From assembly GCA_002077065.1 (NCBI GenBank), contig NAJO01000007.1, positions 930,001-994,000 of the forward strand: a DNA stretch of 64,000 nucleotides, in the 5' to 3' direction. The notes beneath the pieces are model-generated. The model was not told the origin of the DNA. It did not search any database and worked only from the letters and a program-made list of their open reading frames with translations. Made by a program: the position numbers and the translations under genes. Of the stretch, positions 1-8,593 are shown one piece after another (positions within the stretch are counted from its first letter, which is position 1; the number at the start of each line of letters is the position of its first letter). The stretch is from Cryoendolithus antarcticus (taxonomy: Eukaryota > Ascomycota > Dothideomycetes > Cladosporiales > Cladosporiaceae).

Positions 1-777
1 GCCTCCAGATGAGCCTTTGCTGCTCAACACTACGGCGACTGGGATGATGATGGCTAGGAGGAGCAGAACAGCACCCACACCGATAAAGATCTTCTTCCGC
101 TTCTTCCTCTTCCGCTCTCTCTCCTCGAAGTCAGAGTCGTTGCTACTGCCGTCGCCGTCTCTCCGCCTGACATCGTCTCGATACGGCTCCTTGTCGCTAT
201 AGTACCGTTCATTGCCTCTCTCCAGCGTCTGCCCACTCACGATCCTGCCCGACCGCCGTCGCTGCCCGCCTGATTCCTCCTGACGCCGATGTTTTGACTC
301 GGCTGCCGCGATTCCGGCACCGCCAGCCGCAGCAGCAGCACCAGCAGCAGCAGCTTCCTCCTTCTGTCGTCTCCGCTTCCTCTCCTTATGCTCCTGTCGT
401 CTCCGCTCCCGATCAGCCTCCCTCGCTACCCTTTCCCTCTCCTCTCCATCCTCGCGATCCGTCCGCCTCTCACGATGGTCCTGCCTAGTCCGAGTCGCAT
501 AGATGTTGTCATCGCCGCCAAGCTTGCGATTGAGCTGGTCTAGCTTTGCTAGCTGACCGGATGACAGCCCCGTGCTATCGCTCGCTGTGCCCTTTGAGCT
601 GCTCTCTCTTCGTCGCTGTCGTCTCGGCTCGTTGCGAGTCGGTGATGTCGCGTCGTCATCTCGTCTCCTTTCTCGTCTGCGATCTGGGAGTAAGTCGCTG
701 TTGCTGTCCACGCGCTGGTGGGTTCGCCGCCTTCGTTGTCGTCTTGCGGGAGAGTCGCGATCGTCTCGCGAGGGCAT
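1..777 (-). CDS. exgD: exgD-like glucan 1,3-beta-glucosidase, N-terminal part only (cut by window edge)
   Basis: An open frame runs leftwards from an ATG at 777 to the window edge, giving about 259 residues with no stop. It starts MPSRDDRDSP and is a long, very basic and acidic cytoplasmic tail rich in Arg, Glu and Asp, with an alanine/glycine run near residues 140-155. It then has a lysine/arginine block (KRKKRKK) followed directly by one membrane helix (IFIGVGAVLLLLAIIIPVAV) at about residues 232-252. This layout, plus the RIVSGQTLE segment before the helix, resembles the amino end of fungal exgD, a type II plasma-membrane exo-beta-1,3-glucanase with a GH5 domain outside the cell. The catalytic domain lies outside the window, so the enzyme identity is inferred from the tail and anchor alone. 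Other type II membrane proteins with basic tails remain possible. The coding frame itself is secure. Confidence 0.6.
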   Translation of the reverse strand, partial: MPSRDDRDSPARRQRRRRTHQRVDSNSDLLPDRRRERRRDDDATSPTRNEPRRQRRRESSSKGTASDSTGLSSGQLAKLDQLNRKLGGDDNIYATRTRQDHRERRTDREDGEERERVAREADRERRRQEHKERKRRRQKEEAAAAGAAAAAGGAGIAAAESKHRRQEESGGQRRRSGRIVSGQTLERGNERYYSDKEPYRDDVRRRDGDGSSNDSDFEERERKRKKRKKIFIGVGAVLLLLAIIIPVAVVLSSKGSSGG

Positions 778-1289
778 ACTGAGAGCTATGATCTACACTG
801 AACCACGGATACGGACATTGGAATGCAGCCGGCTGGTGGTATACGAATCCGTGCTTGACTTTTGGTTGTCATGGGCAACCAAAAAACTTGGCTATAACAT
901 ACGCCTGACACACTCAAGCTTCTCTTTCTACATATCGTCACACATACAAGTCGTTCGGGCAGAGACGGCGGACGTCAATTCCGCGGTGGTAACGTGAAGC
1001 ATGTCAAAGAGAAGTGGGTGTTCGTCACCGCTTCGTGGCTGCCAAAGTCGAAGGAACGGTCACTAAGACCACTTTGTCCCTTCCCTTCTCGGCCACCAAG
1101 CAGCATTCGCAGTGTAAGTACGTTCACCTCGACTCGTCTCTGATCATCTCACATCACTTCGCTATCCTCTCTTCTCCATACTGTCGAGCACGTTCCAATC
1201 ACTATCAATTTCTACCACCTACGGCGCATGTCAGACTAGCTTGCACGCTCACGAGATCACTACACGGACGACTGGCGGCAGCGTACGCC
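778..1289. other. intergenic, no gene recognised
   Basis: This is the upstream region of the exgD-like gene (minus strand) and of the orphan gene to the right (plus strand). Open frames here are short and overlapping and resemble no family. The stretch probably holds both promoters. Confidence 0.5.
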
Positions 1290-2294
1290 ATGCCAGCCTC
1301 GGGTAACGAGAAACTGCCAGCCAGCGAAGCACACGCCAAAGTAGCTTGGAGTTCGTTCATGCTGTTCCGAAGTGATGCGCTCGACCAGATCAGACATCTC
1401 CGCGAGTCGCGACGGGACTCCAGCATCTCGCCACAAGCCACTATCGACAAGAACACGCAAAACGACACGGAGCAGGGCAAGCAAATGAAGGTTAATTCGG
1501 ATGCAGATCGTGTCAAGGCCCTTCTGGATGTCAACGTATGGAAGCTACAAAACCAAGCCCATGAATGCCAACTTCAAGCTTGGAGCTCGTGGCTGGGCTT
1601 CCAAGACGGGCGTTAGGTGCGCTACACGAGCAAGTCTCTCGAAGCCTACTTGAACATTCGTCGGTTGGTTCTCAATGGCGACGCGGAGACAGGCCTCCCA
1701 CCGGAGCGATTTACGCAGCGTGAGCACTGGCTGAACCGCTTGATAAACATCAGATGGTCCTTCGAGCGAGCTACAGAGGCCATCGGCTTTCTCTCATATC
1801 TACAGATCAACCACGAGTATCCTCTCGGCGAATGCGCGGTGGAGCTTAGACACATCCACAAAGCCGGCGGTAATACATGCATCGACGAAAATCACGCGAT
1901 AACCCAGGAAGCATGGGACGATTGGGGAAAGGAATTGCCGACAGACTCTTGCGGCTGCGCAGAGACCAGCGCCATCGTGCGGATCATAGGCGCCGTGCTG
2001 CTGGAGGGCAAACCGTACCGGCATGAGGAGAACCACGCGAAGACGGTGCAATTCATATCCCGGGGGCTGGAGATGGAGAATGCTGGCGCAGCATGGGTCG
2101 CAGAGGGCCGTATGCCATCTTCGAGAAAGGATCTCAAACCGTTTGAGCTCTGGTTGGGTTTGGATGACCATCAGACAAAATTCCGGCTGTGGATATGGGT
2201 GGATAGGTCGGACAGCGAGAAATACGTGTGGCACTTGAGAATGGAAGGGAAGCTGGGGACACTCATGTCGATTGGAACGATCTTCGATGATTGA
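1290..2294 (+). CDS. orphan protein; in-frame TAG, probably inside an intron
   Basis: Two open stretches lie in the same frame and are separated only by a TAG at 1614-1616. The second (1617-2294) encodes about 225 residues of ordinary protein with Trp and Cys pairs (SCGCAET, WIWVDRSD). I recognise no family. The simplest model is an 81-nt intron at 1536-1616, with a GTATGG donor and a TTAG acceptor. It keeps the frame (DVN joined to VRYTS) and gives 307 residues from the ATG at 1290. The frame is open upstream to an ATG at 1014, so the start is uncertain. The donor and branch site are weak, and the removed segment also looks coding, so a nonsense mutation (recent pseudogene) or stop readthrough is possible. 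No signal peptide or membrane helix is obvious. Confidence 0.45.
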
Positions 2295-2669
2295 GCGATC
2301 GATTGGGGAAGGTGGAAGTACGCTTGATGGCTTTACAGACGGGAGATGCGTGCACAGTGGAGGGCATTCGTTTCGCCGACGTGCTGACTAAGTCGGATAA
2401 ATCGGCAGCATGTTCTGCAGGACCGACATCACCTGCATATCAAAACTCAACTGGTGCACATCGATTGCCCGACTGCGGCAGGCTGGTAGATAACGCCGTC
2501 AATGTAAGTCCGTCTCTCGTACGACACTTTTCAGTCTCTCTTCAACGCAGCTGCAGTACTGTATTATCATTTTCGCTACCGCCACTCATGATAGCGCGAC
2601 CCCAGGCAGTGCACTACAGGCCGCCGCAGCAACCCAAGGAGCTCGTCGCACCTCTTTTCTCACACCCTG
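2295..2669. other. intergenic, promoter side of MFS gene
   Basis: This is a tandem gap between two plus-strand genes. The open frame here shows no family resemblance. It may contain the 5' untranslated leader, and perhaps a leader intron (a GTAAGT at about 2503), of the MFS gene. Confidence 0.4.
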
Positions 2670-4628
2670 ATGAGCGATCCGAGCGATGAACAACGATCGC
2701 TTGTACGCACGCAACGAAGTGAGGAAGATGTAGACAGTGCGGATACTACACTCCTAGCCAGCCCAGCGAGCTCTCGGGCTCATTCGCCCGGAGTCAAAGC
2801 AGCGAGATGGCATCGAGACCACCCTGAAGGCCACGACCGCGACAGTGATAGCGATGACGGGCGAAATGGCGCGGACACCGAGGGAGAACATCTGCTCGCC
2901 CACGACACCGCAGTACTCAACAGGACAGCGGCAGCCACAGATCTACAAGCAGACGAAGGCGAACCTCCTGGTCCACCACAGAAGGCAAAGCCAGTGTCAT
3001 GGTCTTCTTTGCCCAAGAAAACGCAGCTTGCGATCCTCACGCTCTCGCGACTCTCCGAGCCCTTGACTCAGACAAGTCTGCAGTCCTACATGTTCTACCA
3101 GCTCAAGTCCTTCACCGACGCAAACGGCAATGCACCCTCTGACAGCACGGTCGCGCGCCAGGCGGGCATGCTCGCCGCAGCCTTCACCTTCGCTCAGTTC
3201 CTCACAGCGATCATGTGGGGACGCCTAGCCGACTCCGAGATGTTCGGTCGCAAGCGCGTGATACTCATAGGCTTGCTGGGCACCTGCATCGGCAGTCTGG
3301 GCTTCGGTTTTAGCAAGTCATTTGCCACAGCTATGTTCTGGCGAGCTATAGGCGGAATGCTGAACGGTAATATGGGTGTGATGCGGACCATGATCTCGGA
3401 GATTGTCAAGGAGAAGAAGTATCAGAGTCGCGCTTTCTTGCTACTGCCCATGACCTTCAACATTGGTGTCATCATTGGGCCGCTATTGGGTGGGCTGTTG
3501 GCGGACCCGGTAGGTAGCTATCCTTATCTCTTTGGTCCTGGTGGGTCTGTTGGTGGTAAGGAGGGAGTAAGGTGGCTCATGACATTCCCGTATGCGCTAC
3601 CGAATGTGGTCAATGCGGGATTCCTATTTGGTAGTGCAATGGGTGTGACGTTCGGGCTGGAAGAGACACTTGAGGCGCTCAGAGGGGAACCAGACTACCC
3701 ACTACGCTTCAGTCGATGGGTGTTGCGCACGATGTTGCGACGAAGACCAGTACAGGAGTACGCTCCCCTCGGCGGAACTGACAATGCGACTGACGACCTT
3801 GAGCTGCGAGCCGGCGCGAAGGTGGGAAAGTTACAGGTCAAGAGAAAATTGCCTCTGCGCAGAATATGGACCCGCAACGTGCTACTTACATTACTCTCGC
3901 ACGGATTGCTGGCGATGCACGTCGGCACATTCAATAATCTCTGGTTTGTCTTTCTCTCGACGCCACGCTACGACGCCAATCCCTCAGGCCCCAAGAAGCC
4001 GACACTGCAGCTGCCCACCAACTACCGTCCACATCTACCATTCACCTTTACAGGTGGGCTTGCTCTACCACCTCGAAGCATTGGCACAGCGCTGGCGATC
4101 ATGGGCTTCATCGGCATTACAATGCAGTTGCTACTTTATCCTCGAGTGAGCTTCCGCTTAGGTACGACGACATCGCTGCGTTACAGTTTCATGCTGTTCC
4201 CGATCGCGTACTTCATTGTGCCCTTCCTAGCAGTGATCCCGTCAACTCTCGCAGCTCCTGGTCAAGCTTCGGGCGCTTTGGTATGGCTGTGCATCACTCT
4301 CGTCCTGCTCGTGCAAGTTACAGCTCGTACATTCGCGCTGCCATCAACGACGATCCTTGTCAACAACTGCTGTCCTCATCCTAGCGTCCTGGGTACGATT
4401 CACGGCATCGCCCAAAGTGTCTCATCGGCTACCAGGACTGTAGGACCTGTCTTAGCTGGGTACATCTATGGTGTAGGACTGAATAAAGGCATCGTTGGCA
4501 TGGCATGGTGGGGCATGTGCATCATAGCAGTGATGGGCACTATCGCAGGACAGTGGGTGAAAGAGGGCGACGGCCATGAGATTTGGCTAGAAGGTGAAGA
4601 GAAAAGAAGTGAAGACGACGCGGGCTGA
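2670..4628 (+). CDS. MFS transporter, DHA1 / zinc-induced-facilitator-like type
   Basis: Single-exon gene of 652 residues. Residues 1-110 are a polar, acidic cytoplasmic tail. The rest has about twelve membrane segments split by a long central loop. The signature motif between helices 2 and 3 is clear (WGRLADSEMFGRKRVILIG, the DHA1 motif A), and the region before it (SRLSEPLTQTSLQSYMFYQL) matches the fungal and plant ZIFL group that includes yeast YCR023C. This group consists of proton-driven drug/ion antiporters of the vacuole or plasma membrane; the substrate cannot be read from sequence. A polar tail (KEGDGHEIWLEGEEKRSEDD) ends the protein. The stop lies only 60 bp from the tail-to-tail neighbour on the other strand. 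The start is the first in-frame ATG of the conserved frame. Confidence 0.85.
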   Translation: MSDPSDEQRSLVRTQRSEEDVDSADTTLLASPASSRAHSPGVKAARWHRDHPEGHDRDSDSDDGRNGADTEGEHLLAHDTAVLNRTAAATDLQADEGEPPGPPQKAKPVSWSSLPKKTQLAILTLSRLSEPLTQTSLQSYMFYQLKSFTDANGNAPSDSTVARQAGMLAAAFTFAQFLTAIMWGRLADSEMFGRKRVILIGLLGTCIGSLGFGFSKSFATAMFWRAIGGMLNGNMGVMRTMISEIVKEKKYQSRAFLLLPMTFNIGVIIGPLLGGLLADPVGSYPYLFGPGGSVGGKEGVRWLMTFPYALPNVVNAGFLFGSAMGVTFGLEETLEALRGEPDYPLRFSRWVLRTMLRRRPVQEYAPLGGTDNATDDLELRAGAKVGKLQVKRKLPLRRIWTRNVLLTLLSHGLLAMHVGTFNNLWFVFLSTPRYDANPSGPKKPTLQLPTNYRPHLPFTFTGGLALPPRSIGTALAIMGFIGITMQLLLYPRVSFRLGTTTSLRYSFMLFPIAYFIVPFLAVIPSTLAAPGQASGALVWLCITLVLLVQVTARTFALPSTTILVNNCCPHPSVLGTIHGIAQSVSSATRTVGPVLAGYIYGVGLNKGIVGMAWWGMCIIAVMGTIAGQWVKEGDGHEIWLEGEEKRSEDDAG

Positions 4629-4688
4629 GCCCAAGGGTATGCATCATCTATTTACTCGTCACCGAAACGTGCCATCACTGCGACTACA

Positions 4689-5819
4689 TCATACTTGGTA
4701 GTCAGCTGCTGCCAGGACCAGCCCGCAGCTGTCGCACACAAGTTCACCGTTTTCATTTTCGGCGACCAGTGGCGGATCGTCACGGCAGTCCTTGCAGATC
4801 ATGCGCTCACTCAGATCCTCCTCTTGTGGGGTGGAGTTCCCCTGAGAGGCTGGTGCTGCAGCTGCTGCCGCTTCATCGGCCACGCCTCCTGCCTCAATGT
4901 CTTCAACGAGGGCGGCGTTCGGATCATCGTCGTCATCATCACTGCTCGACTGATGAAGTTGTTGGGTCGAGACCCCCTCATCAGCCGACCAGTCCATCTC
5001 CTCCCCCTCACTCTCCTCCCCATCACCCTCGCCCCCATCCCTCCCCAACTCCAACCACTCCAACGATGCCTCCATCTCCTCCGGCCTCACCACATCCTCC
5101 ATCTCCACATCCCCATATCTATCCCCAACCCACGGCTGAGGTGCCAATGAGGGCTCTGTGCCCTCCATTGGACTTTCTGACAGGCTAATGGTTATTTTCA
5201 TCGGGAACCACCCGCTCTGCGCGCAAGCTGTCCATCGCTTCGCCACTCGTGCGCCTCTCACCGGCTCGACACGCGGGACCAATCGCGTGGCCGGTGCAGA
5301 GGGCAGCACCAGATCTGAGGGCGGAGGGAGCCAGGGAGCCACGACGACAGGAGAGGTAGTAGCTGGTGTTGCCACTTTACGCGAGACGGGAGCCAGTGCC
5401 GGGACAGGAGGAGGCCGAGGGACGACGACGCACGAGAGCCCGAAGTAGCCGGATCGGCGGACGTTGCCGATTTTGATGGCTTTATGAGCGCTGAGATGAG
5501 GCTCATAGCGCTCCTGCAATGCTATACGGGTCGCTAACCCCGGTACAGCGACGCAGGAACGCACGACCGGAACCCAGCGCAGATCTGTGCGGTATAGACC
5601 GCGCGAGTGACCATCCGGGACGAGACAGACGAGCAGACGGAGCGGCAAACCAGTGATGGCGCCACGAGCGAGGGACGGCAGAGTGAGGAGGCCGGGGACG
5701 AGAGGGAGCGAGCAAGCGACGAGCAGCAGAGTGAGGACACCCGGGAGAGAGAAGCCGAGGAAGGTGCCGGCATTGAAGCCCAGGGAAGCGAGGAGGAGGA
5801 GGGTCACGCGGAGCTCCAT
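4689..5819 (-). CDS. two-helix membrane protein with C-terminal TFIIB-like zinc ribbon
   Basis: An open frame of 376 residues from the ATG at 5819. Residues 1-70 are strongly hydrophobic, with two probable membrane helices; the first may be a signal anchor (MELRVTLLLLASLGFNAGTF). A GYFGLS motif lies near residue 128, loosely like the GYFG(L/I)C of Fig1-type fungal membrane proteins. The middle is Pro/Ala/Val-rich, then very acidic with a run of six Asp. The last 37 residues hold a CKDC...CDSC zinc ribbon with 16 residues between the pairs. Its wording (ICKDCRDDPP, ELVCDSCGLVL) is very close to the amino-terminal ribbon of TFIIB, but no TFIIB core follows because the protein ends nine residues later. 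The frame continues upstream to an ATG at 6059, but that part is low-complexity. An unseen intron between the membrane and ribbon halves is possible. The function is unknown. Confidence 0.5.
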   Translation of the reverse strand: MELRVTLLLLASLGFNAGTFLGFSLPGVLTLLLVACSLPLVPGLLTLPSLARGAITGLPLRLLVCLVPDGHSRGLYRTDLRWVPVVRSCVAVPGLATRIALQERYEPHLSAHKAIKIGNVRRSGYFGLSCVVVPRPPPVPALAPVSRKVATPATTSPVVVAPWLPPPSDLVLPSAPATRLVPRVEPVRGARVAKRWTACAQSGWFPMKITISLSESPMEGTEPSLAPQPWVGDRYGDVEMEDVVRPEEMEASLEWLELGRDGGEGDGEESEGEEMDWSADEGVSTQQLHQSSSDDDDDDPNAALVEDIEAGGVADEAAAAAAPASQGNSTPQEEDLSERMICKDCRDDPPLVAENENGELVCDSCGLVLAAADYQV

Positions 5820-6287
5820 TGTGAGGGCTTGGTGGTGAGGAGGTCGCGGTGGAGTGAGGGCTTGTGGGTGTGATGAGGTAGAGCCAGCTACCTGGTAGTG
5901 AGGTGGTGGTGTGGTGATGGTGTGTGAGTGTGCTGTGTGAGTGTCTGAGGGGAGAAAGGGAGAGGAGACGGGGATGGAAGTGAGAGGAGCTTTGTGTGAG
6001 ATGAGGGACAATAGACTTACGGTGGGTATTGTGAGAAGGTGGCAGTGAGGCTGGTACAATACTGAGGGTGCGGTCTGATCGAGAGGTCAGCTCATGGTAT
6101 TGTCGCTCAATAGCGACATTCTGAGCGATTGTTGGTATGATGTTGGAAGTGTGTTTCAGAATTGAGGGGGGCTGGGTGAAGTGAGTATCAAGTGCTCCTT
6201 CCTCAGTTCGATGCCTTCGCAAAGTCGGCGATGATCGACATGCTCATCAGTAGAATCGTTGTTCATACAAGTCATTTCTCGTAGTAC
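5820..6287. other. intergenic, low-complexity purine-biased
   Basis: This region lies between the zinc-ribbon gene's start and the stop of the HET gene, both on the minus strand. It has long GA/GT-rich stretches on the plus strand that keep several frames open without meaning. No gene is recognised; it is likely the zinc-ribbon gene's promoter and leader. Confidence 0.4.
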
Positions 6288-8264
6288 TCATCTTATCATG
6301 ATGTCCACCACACCTAGCCAGTCCATTTCCATGGCCTCACCACTCATGATGCCCTGAACGTAGCACTCCCCGATGATCTCGTATGCATCACTTCCGCAAG
6401 GCCGCAGTATGAACGGCGCATCTGCACCCACTATCACAAATGCCACATCGCCAGCCTGTGTGCCGTGAGGTGCTATGCCCACCCATCCAGTAGCAGTGAC
6501 AAACACTACTCTGCCTCTCGTGGGGCCCAACGTGAGCGTGTGAAGCGCGCTGTGGCCTGGCTGGGCGGTGATGTCAGTCTCATCAAGCAAGCTGTTGCGC
6601 CGTTGAGGATTAGAGCTGTGGTGGTTCGGCGACCGAGGGTCGTAATACCCGTGCTTGCAAATCGATAGACTGCGGCGCATGAGCTCAAATGCATCAGTGA
6701 AGCCCGTACTCCCTGGTGATCTGACAATGCGGGTGTGGCTAATATGCTGCGCTTCTTGCCACCAAGCTGCAATGCGCTCATGTGCAGTTGCTGAAGAAGC
6801 TGCGAGCAGGTCCTTATCAAGCCTGACATTACCGGTTGCAAGCACCGTGTCGAAGAGCTTGCCACAGAGCTGCAGGCCACTATCGGGTGACCAGTCAAAA
6901 ACACCAAGCCGATCGCCGCCGGCGGAAAACCGCCTGTGCCGTTGACCAAATAGGTTCAAGCCGAAGACAAGCGGTCGTGAACGCAGGTTGGTGGTCCAGT
7001 CAGGTACCCATGATGGAAGCTTGAGGCTCTGGTTATGACGACCGGCGCAAGACATCAGTACGAGCGCACGACGCACTTCGCGAGTCTCACACCTTAGCGT
7101 GTGGTCGGAGGGTGCAAGTCCCTGTGTAGAGGTCTCGCGCTCGATCATTGCAGTCACCAATCCGATAGTGTGCAAAGCGAACTCACTGAACACGCTTTCG
7201 GGTGACATAGTGTAGTCAGGGTAGATATCATGATTGCCTAAGCCAAGTAGTGCATATACTTTGTCGCGCGGATCTGTCGCACCCAGATCGCGGGACATAA
7301 GGAGTAAGTCCAGTAGGTCGGGGGCGTCGTCAGCGTCGGCGTCGTAAGACTGAGGCTCGCTGTATACTTGATCTTGTTGCTGCGACGACGTGTCGAATGT
7401 CTGACCGGATTGCGGTGGCGCGACAGCAGTGGCAATGAGCTTCTGGTGTCGAAGTCTGATTCGATTGATGCGCGAAAATGGTAGCTCCGATGCGGTAATG
7501 GCTTGATCGATCTGCCAGACACGAGGTAAGGGTCCGTCGAGCAGAACGACTACGCGCTCAAGCTCCTCCCACGTCAAAGAGTTGGTCCCGAGGACCAGGT
7601 CCACATGGGGATTGAGGACAACTTCCTGCACGATCCACGTCCTCCAGAACCAAGGTCTGCGCAATATCTGAGCAAGTGCTTTCCATCGCTTGTGACCCTG
7701 ACGTGGTAACCCATGAGTCTCGAGGTCTGATGGACCAAGTCCGCTGACTTGCTGGTAGAGGGATATGTGCAGAAGTTGCTGCGCTAGCTGCATGCCCGCA
7801 CGACTATCGTCGTAGTCATCTCCGAGCCAGACCAAGACTTTGCGGGCACCTTTGAAGATCTCGCCCATGAGTTGGACCTGAGCACTGCGCTCTTTTAACC
7901 AGTCTTGAGCAATGCAGATCTGATCAATCCAAAGAGTGAGTTCCTCGCTAGTACTTCGGAATCGATTCAAGGCTTCCCACAACGTGCGAGTGACAGGCAG
8001 TCGCTTGCCGTTGCAAAAAATGTTTTTGTCACGGTTACCACTGCCCCAGGTGTAGGAGAGGGCATCGTAGGGCACTCGACCGGTCCCTGTCACGTACGAT
8101 TCGATCAAGTTGATGGAGATAGCTTTGTTCCCGGTGCCAGGCTGCAGCTGGACCAGGCGGATACCAGTTTTACTACTCCGCAGCACATCGTAACGGAAGT
8201 CTCCATCGTCGCCAGCTGACTGTGGCCGGCTCGTCCAGCGTGCGATATTCATCTCGCGACTCAA
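6288..8264 (-). CDS. heterokaryon-incompatibility (HET) domain protein
   Basis: Single-exon gene of 658 residues. The HET domain begins near residue 65 with the diagnostic YDALSYTWGS and continues through LWIDQICIAQ and KVLVWLGDDYDDS to about residue 175. The typical follow-on segments (WFWRTWIVQEVVL, RDKVYALLGL, LPSWVPDWT) are all present, as is the C-terminal GIAPHGTQAGDVAFVIVGADAPFILRP block. HET proteins trigger cell death when genetically different hyphae fuse, often with a partner gene of another family. No NACHT, ankyrin or WD40 tail is fused here, and neither neighbour is an obvious partner. A glutamine/acid-rich linker sits in the middle. The start ATG fits the usual short leader before the domain. 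Most fungi carry dozens of such genes, so a role in incompatibility is not assured. Confidence 0.9.
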   Translation of the reverse strand: MSREMNIARWTSRPQSAGDDGDFRYDVLRSSKTGIRLVQLQPGTGNKAISINLIESYVTGTGRVPYDALSYTWGSGNRDKNIFCNGKRLPVTRTLWEALNRFRSTSEELTLWIDQICIAQDWLKERSAQVQLMGEIFKGARKVLVWLGDDYDDSRAGMQLAQQLLHISLYQQVSGLGPSDLETHGLPRQGHKRWKALAQILRRPWFWRTWIVQEVVLNPHVDLVLGTNSLTWEELERVVVLLDGPLPRVWQIDQAITASELPFSRINRIRLRHQKLIATAVAPPQSGQTFDTSSQQQDQVYSEPQSYDADADDAPDLLDLLLMSRDLGATDPRDKVYALLGLGNHDIYPDYTMSPESVFSEFALHTIGLVTAMIERETSTQGLAPSDHTLRCETREVRRALVLMSCAGRHNQSLKLPSWVPDWTTNLRSRPLVFGLNLFGQRHRRFSAGGDRLGVFDWSPDSGLQLCGKLFDTVLATGNVRLDKDLLAASSATAHERIAAWWQEAQHISHTRIVRSPGSTGFTDAFELMRRSLSICKHGYYDPRSPNHHSSNPQRRNSLLDETDITAQPGHSALHTLTLGPTRGRVVFVTATGWVGIAPHGTQAGDVAFVIVGADAPFILRPCGSDAYEIIGECYVQGIMSGEAMEMDWLGVVDIMIR

Positions 8265-8593
8265 GACGTCTCATGGCTTCGACTCAGTCTTCCAGAGCGG
8301 TTCGCTGCACCTACAAAGCTCGACTTCTCAGCTCCCAGCTCAGGCCTTTACAGCGAACATCAAGTGCTGGGAGATTCAACTCTGATATAGTCAATCAGCA
8401 GTGTGGGAGAGGCAGGGTAAGATCTTCGTTCGGATTGCGCGATAGAGCTCCGGGTACAGCCGAAAGCTTAATCTGCCAGGCAAGCGCGAAACGCGGCTCT
8501 ACTTTGGACTGGTGCATGTGAAAGTCACACACAATCACAGCTCATACCACCAAACTCACCGTCACCACCCAACAACAACCCACCACCGCCATC
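8265..8593. other. divergent intergenic region, HET gene / RPN7
   Basis: A head-to-head gap of 329 bp. The stretch before the RPN7 start is CA-rich (CACCAC repeats up to 8593), like many fungal 5' leaders. No gene is seen. Confidence 0.5.

Noticed and set aside
4689..4800. A TFIIB (sua7) gene
   Set aside because: Only the zinc ribbon is present; the sequence after it belongs to the 3' end of the opposite MFS gene and contains no cyclin-like core.
5503..6222. Long minus-strand frame overlapping the zinc-ribbon gene
   Set aside because: Low-complexity Pro/Ser/His product in another frame of GA-rich DNA; a shadow.
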